A stretch of DNA of 6,888 bases, from positions 1 through 6,888 of the forward strand of contig JAPPKQ010000370.1 in NCBI GenBank assembly GCA_028819945.1. Reading direction: 5' to 3'. Source of the stretch: a bacterium. GTDB taxonomy: Bacteria; Actinomycetota; Acidimicrobiia; Acidimicrobiales; CATQHL01. The notes under the pieces were generated by a model. It was not told where the DNA came from. It worked only from the letters and a program-made list of their open reading frames with translations, and searched no databases. Shown here in pieces: positions 4,895 through 6,888 of this stretch; position 1 is the first letter of the stretch; each line of letters begins with the position of its first letter. Both the position numbers and the translations under genes were made by a program.

Positions 4895-6196
4895 ATGGCC
4901 TGGGATTTCGCCACCGATGAGGACTTCCAGCCGAAGCTGGACTGGATGCGGGAGTTCCTGGACGCCGAGATCCTGCCGCTGGAGGCGATCGCCGGTGACT
5001 GCACGCCCGAGCAGTGGCGGGTGCTCACCGACCCCCTGAAGGAACGCGTGAAGCAGCAGGGACTCTGGGCCTGCCACCTGGGCCCCGACCTCGGCGGCCA
5101 GGGCTGGGGACAGGTGCGCCTGGCCCTCATGCACGAGATCCTGGGCCGCTGCGAGTTCGCGCCGATGATCTTCGGCAACAACGCCCCCGACTCGGGCAAC
5201 GCGGAACTTCTCGCCATCGGCGCCAGCGCGGAGTTGCGCCGCCGCTGGTTGGAGCCGCTGCTGGCCGGTGAGATGCGCAGCGCCTTCTCGATGACCGAGC
5301 CCGACGTGGCCGGCTCGGACCCCCGCCTGATCCGCACCCGGGCGGTCCTCGACGGCGACGAGTACGTGATCAGCGGCCACAAGTGGTTCACCACCAACGG
5401 CTCGGTGGCCGACTTCCTGATCGTCATGGTGGTCACCAACCCCGACGTCCACCCCTACCAGGGCTGCTCGATGATCCTGGTACCGACCGACACGCCAGGC
5501 GTGCGGATCGTGCGCGACGTCCCCAACATGGGCGAGCCGCACATCGAGGGGCCGCCCCGGCCCGGCGGCCACGCCGAGATCGTCTATGACAACGTGCGGG
5601 TGCCGGCTGCGAACATCATCGGCGAGCCCGGCGACGGGTTCGTCCTGGCCCAGAAGCGGCTGGGGCCCGGCCGCATCCATCACGCCATGCGCTGGATCGG
5701 CCAGGCCCGCCGGGCCTTCGACATGATGTGCGAGCGGGCCCTGTCGCGGTCAGCCCACGGCTCGCTGCTGGCCGACAAGCAGATGATCCAGGACATGATC
5801 GCCGAGACGAAGATGGAGATCGAGGCCACCAAGCTGCTGTGCATGCACACCGCCTGGCACATGGACCGCCACAGCGCCTCGGCCTCGCGCACCCAGATCG
5901 CGATGATCAAGGTGTACGGCACCCGGATGCTCTACAACGCCATCGACCGGGCGATCCAGGTGCACGGGGCGCTGGGGTTCAGCACCGACCTGCCGCTGGA
6001 GAGCATGTACCGCCAGGCACGGGCCTCACGGCTCGTGGACGGCGCCGACGAGGTGCACAAGGTGACGATCAGCCGCCACGTGCTGCGGAACTACGAAGCC
6101 GTGGAGGGATGGCCCAGCGAGCACGTGCCCACCCGCCGGGCCGTGGCTCTGGAGCGCTTCGCCGACGCCCTCGAGACGGTCACGGCCAACTCCTGA
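4895..6196 (+). CDS. Acyl-CoA dehydrogenase, ACAD10/11-like
   Basis: A 433-residue FAD-dependent acyl-CoA dehydrogenase, which introduces an alpha-beta double bond into an acyl-CoA thioester and passes electrons to an electron-transfer flavoprotein. The three family domains are present in order. The helical N-terminal domain runs to about residue 127. The beta-domain has AFSMTEPDVAGSDP (130-143) and WFTTNGSVADF (164-174). The C-terminal helical domain has RLGPGRIHHAMRWIGQARRA (255-274), IQVHGALGFSTDLPLESMYR (354-373) and RLVDGADEVHK (379-389). In that last motif the catalytic base would be D382, where classical enzymes have Glu, as in the ACAD10/11 group. The start is preceded by GGGGAG with only three bases between. 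The nitroreductase gene follows on the same strand after 97 bases. The acyl substrate is unknown; branched, hydroxylated or steroid-derived acyl chains are possible. Confidence 0.9.
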   Translation: MAWDFATDEDFQPKLDWMREFLDAEILPLEAIAGDCTPEQWRVLTDPLKERVKQQGLWACHLGPDLGGQGWGQVRLALMHEILGRCEFAPMIFGNNAPDSGNAELLAIGASAELRRRWLEPLLAGEMRSAFSMTEPDVAGSDPRLIRTRAVLDGDEYVISGHKWFTTNGSVADFLIVMVVTNPDVHPYQGCSMILVPTDTPGVRIVRDVPNMGEPHIEGPPRPGGHAEIVYDNVRVPAANIIGEPGDGFVLAQKRLGPGRIHHAMRWIGQARRAFDMMCERALSRSAHGSLLADKQMIQDMIAETKMEIEATKLLCMHTAWHMDRHSASASRTQIAMIKVYGTRMLYNAIDRAIQVHGALGFSTDLPLESMYRQARASRLVDGADEVHKVTISRHVLRNYEAVEGWPSEHVPTRRAVALERFADALETVTANS

Positions 6197-6203
6197 GCAG
6201 CCC

Positions 6204-6227
6204 GCGGGGTGATTCCGCCGACCCCGC
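6204..6227 (+). terminator. Possible terminator hairpin after the dehydrogenase
   Basis: GCGGGGT (6204-6210) pairs with ACCCCGC (6221-6227) across a ten-base loop, seven bases after the stop codon. There is no U tract. If it works, the following nitroreductase needs its own promoter. Confidence 0.4.
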
Positions 6228-6232
6228 CCCGC

Positions 6233-6259
6233 GTCATTCCGGCGGAGGCCGGAATCCAG
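6233..6259. repeat. Palindromic intergenic repeat, copy C
   Basis: Arms ATTCCGGC (6236-6243) and GCCGGAAT (6248-6255) surround a GGAG loop, with flanks GTC and CCAG. It differs from copy A by one loop base and one flanking base. It lies 34 bases upstream of the nitroreductase start. Confidence 0.85.
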
Positions 6260-6280
6260 TCTCCGGCGATCCCGCGTGCG

Positions 6281-6286
6281 TACGCT
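6281..6286 (+). promoter_or_regulatory. Possible -10 box giving a leaderless nitroreductase transcript
   Basis: TACGCT matches the actinobacterial TANNNT -10 pattern and ends seven bases before the ATG at 6294. No ribosome binding site is evident before that ATG. The spacing fits transcription starting at or next to the start codon, as is common for leaderless mRNAs in actinomycetes. Confidence 0.35.
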
Positions 6287-6293
6287 TCGAGAC

Positions 6294-6888
6294 ATGACCA
6301 CCACACTCGGACTCAGCGCGGACGACGTGCTGCTCACCACCCGGGCGGTGCGCAGGCGACTGGACTTCGACCGCCCCGTGCCGGAGGCGCTGCTGCGGGA
6401 GTGCGCCCGGTTCGCCGTGCAGGCGCCCACGTCCTCCAACGGCCAGAGCTGGCACTTCGTGTTCGTGACCGAGCGCGCCAAGATCGAGGCCCTGGCGGCC
6501 ATCTACCGGCGCGGCTCGGACCTGAACAGGGGAAGGTTCATCGAGTCCTCCCGGGCGCGGGCGGACCGCGACGCCACGTGGGGAGCGCAGCAGGAGCGCG
6601 TCATCGACTCGGGGATTCACCTGGTGAGGAACATGCACCGCGTCCCGGCGATGTTGATCCCGTGCGCCGCCGGGCGCTCGGCGGATCCCCGTCACGTGAT
6701 CGAGGGCGCCGGCTCGGTCGTCCAGGCCGCCTGGAGCTTCATGCTGGCGGCACGGGAGCGCGGGCTCGGCACCTGCTGGACCACCATCCACCTCATGTGG
6801 GAGGAGGAGGTGGCCGAGATCCTGGGCATCCCCCACCGGGAGGTGCGGCAGTACGCCATGATCCCGGTGGCCTACACGATCGGCACCG
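6294..6888 (+). CDS. Nitroreductase family flavoprotein, 3' end outside the window
   Basis: The first 198 residues of an FMN-dependent nitroreductase-fold protein; the frame is still open at the window edge. Such enzymes use NAD(P)H to reduce nitro groups, quinones, enones or related substrates, and are usually cytoplasmic homodimers. The N-terminus has LLTTRAVRRRLDFDRPVP (residues 13-30), whose basic run is typical of the phosphate-binding site of FMN. This is followed by QAPTSSNGQSWHFVFVT (43-59), the classic flavin-contacting segment. Further on, GAGSVVQAAWSFMLAARERG (138-157) and GLGTCWTT are the conserved helix and loop at the dimer interface. The final visible residues, MIPVAYTIGT, are the start of the last core strand, so little is missing. 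The start is the first ATG that gives the full motif set. The gene may be co-transcribed with the dehydrogenase or start from its own leaderless promoter. The substrate is unknown. Confidence 0.85.
   Translation, partial: MTTTLGLSADDVLLTTRAVRRRLDFDRPVPEALLRECARFAVQAPTSSNGQSWHFVFVTERAKIEALAAIYRRGSDLNRGRFIESSRARADRDATWGAQQERVIDSGIHLVRNMHRVPAMLIPCAAGRSADPRHVIEGAGSVVQAAWSFMLAARERGLGTCWTTIHLMWEEEVAEILGIPHREVRQYAMIPVAYTIGT

Noticed and set aside
4367..5683. 438-codon minus-strand open frame opposite the acyl-CoA dehydrogenase
   Set aside because: Its translation is rich in Ala, Gly, His and Arg without motifs, and it overlaps two well-supported genes. It is an antisense shadow.

Overview
The window is very GC-rich DNA with strong GC bias at third codon positions. 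It carries a mycothiol-dependent-enzyme homologue, a Rieske oxygenase, an ACAD10/11-like acyl-CoA dehydrogenase and several short palindromic intergenic repeats. Together these suggest a high-GC actinomycete, plausibly an uncultured Acidimicrobiia-like lineage; the class is inference.

The most notable feature is at the left. Bases 1-416 hold no convincing gene but contain two ~150-bp direct repeats (42-192 and 203-351), each able to form a 15-bp hairpin whose loop differs between the copies. Next comes an exported thioredoxin-fold protein (417-1385, +). Conventional gene calling would end it at a TGA (1083-1085). The same frame continues through the TGA for 99 more codons and completes the thioredoxin fold. 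The TGA falls exactly where the first cysteine of a CxxC active site should be (WSPY-TGA-GTC). A stem-loop with a G at the second loop position starts 28 bases downstream. I read this as a selenoprotein with a UxxC active site, fused to two copies of a small beta-rich repeat domain.

The remainder (1437-6888) looks like accessory catabolic or redox metabolism. A two-gene VOC-family operon (2524 to 1437, -) diverges from a Rieske non-heme-iron oxygenase (2719-3723, +), with a 21-bp palindrome in the shared intergenic region. A mycothiol-dependent maleylpyruvate isomerase-family (DinB-fold) protein follows (3844-4671, -). Then come an acyl-CoA dehydrogenase (4895-6196, +) and the first 198 codons of a nitroreductase-family flavoprotein that runs off the window (6294 onward, +). 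Gene orientation alternates, so only the VOC pair clearly forms an operon, with the dehydrogenase and nitroreductase possibly a second. No substrate can be assigned from the sequence.

Three consecutive intergenic gaps each carry one copy of a palindromic element with arms ATTCCGGC and GCCGGAAT, a dispersed genomic repeat.
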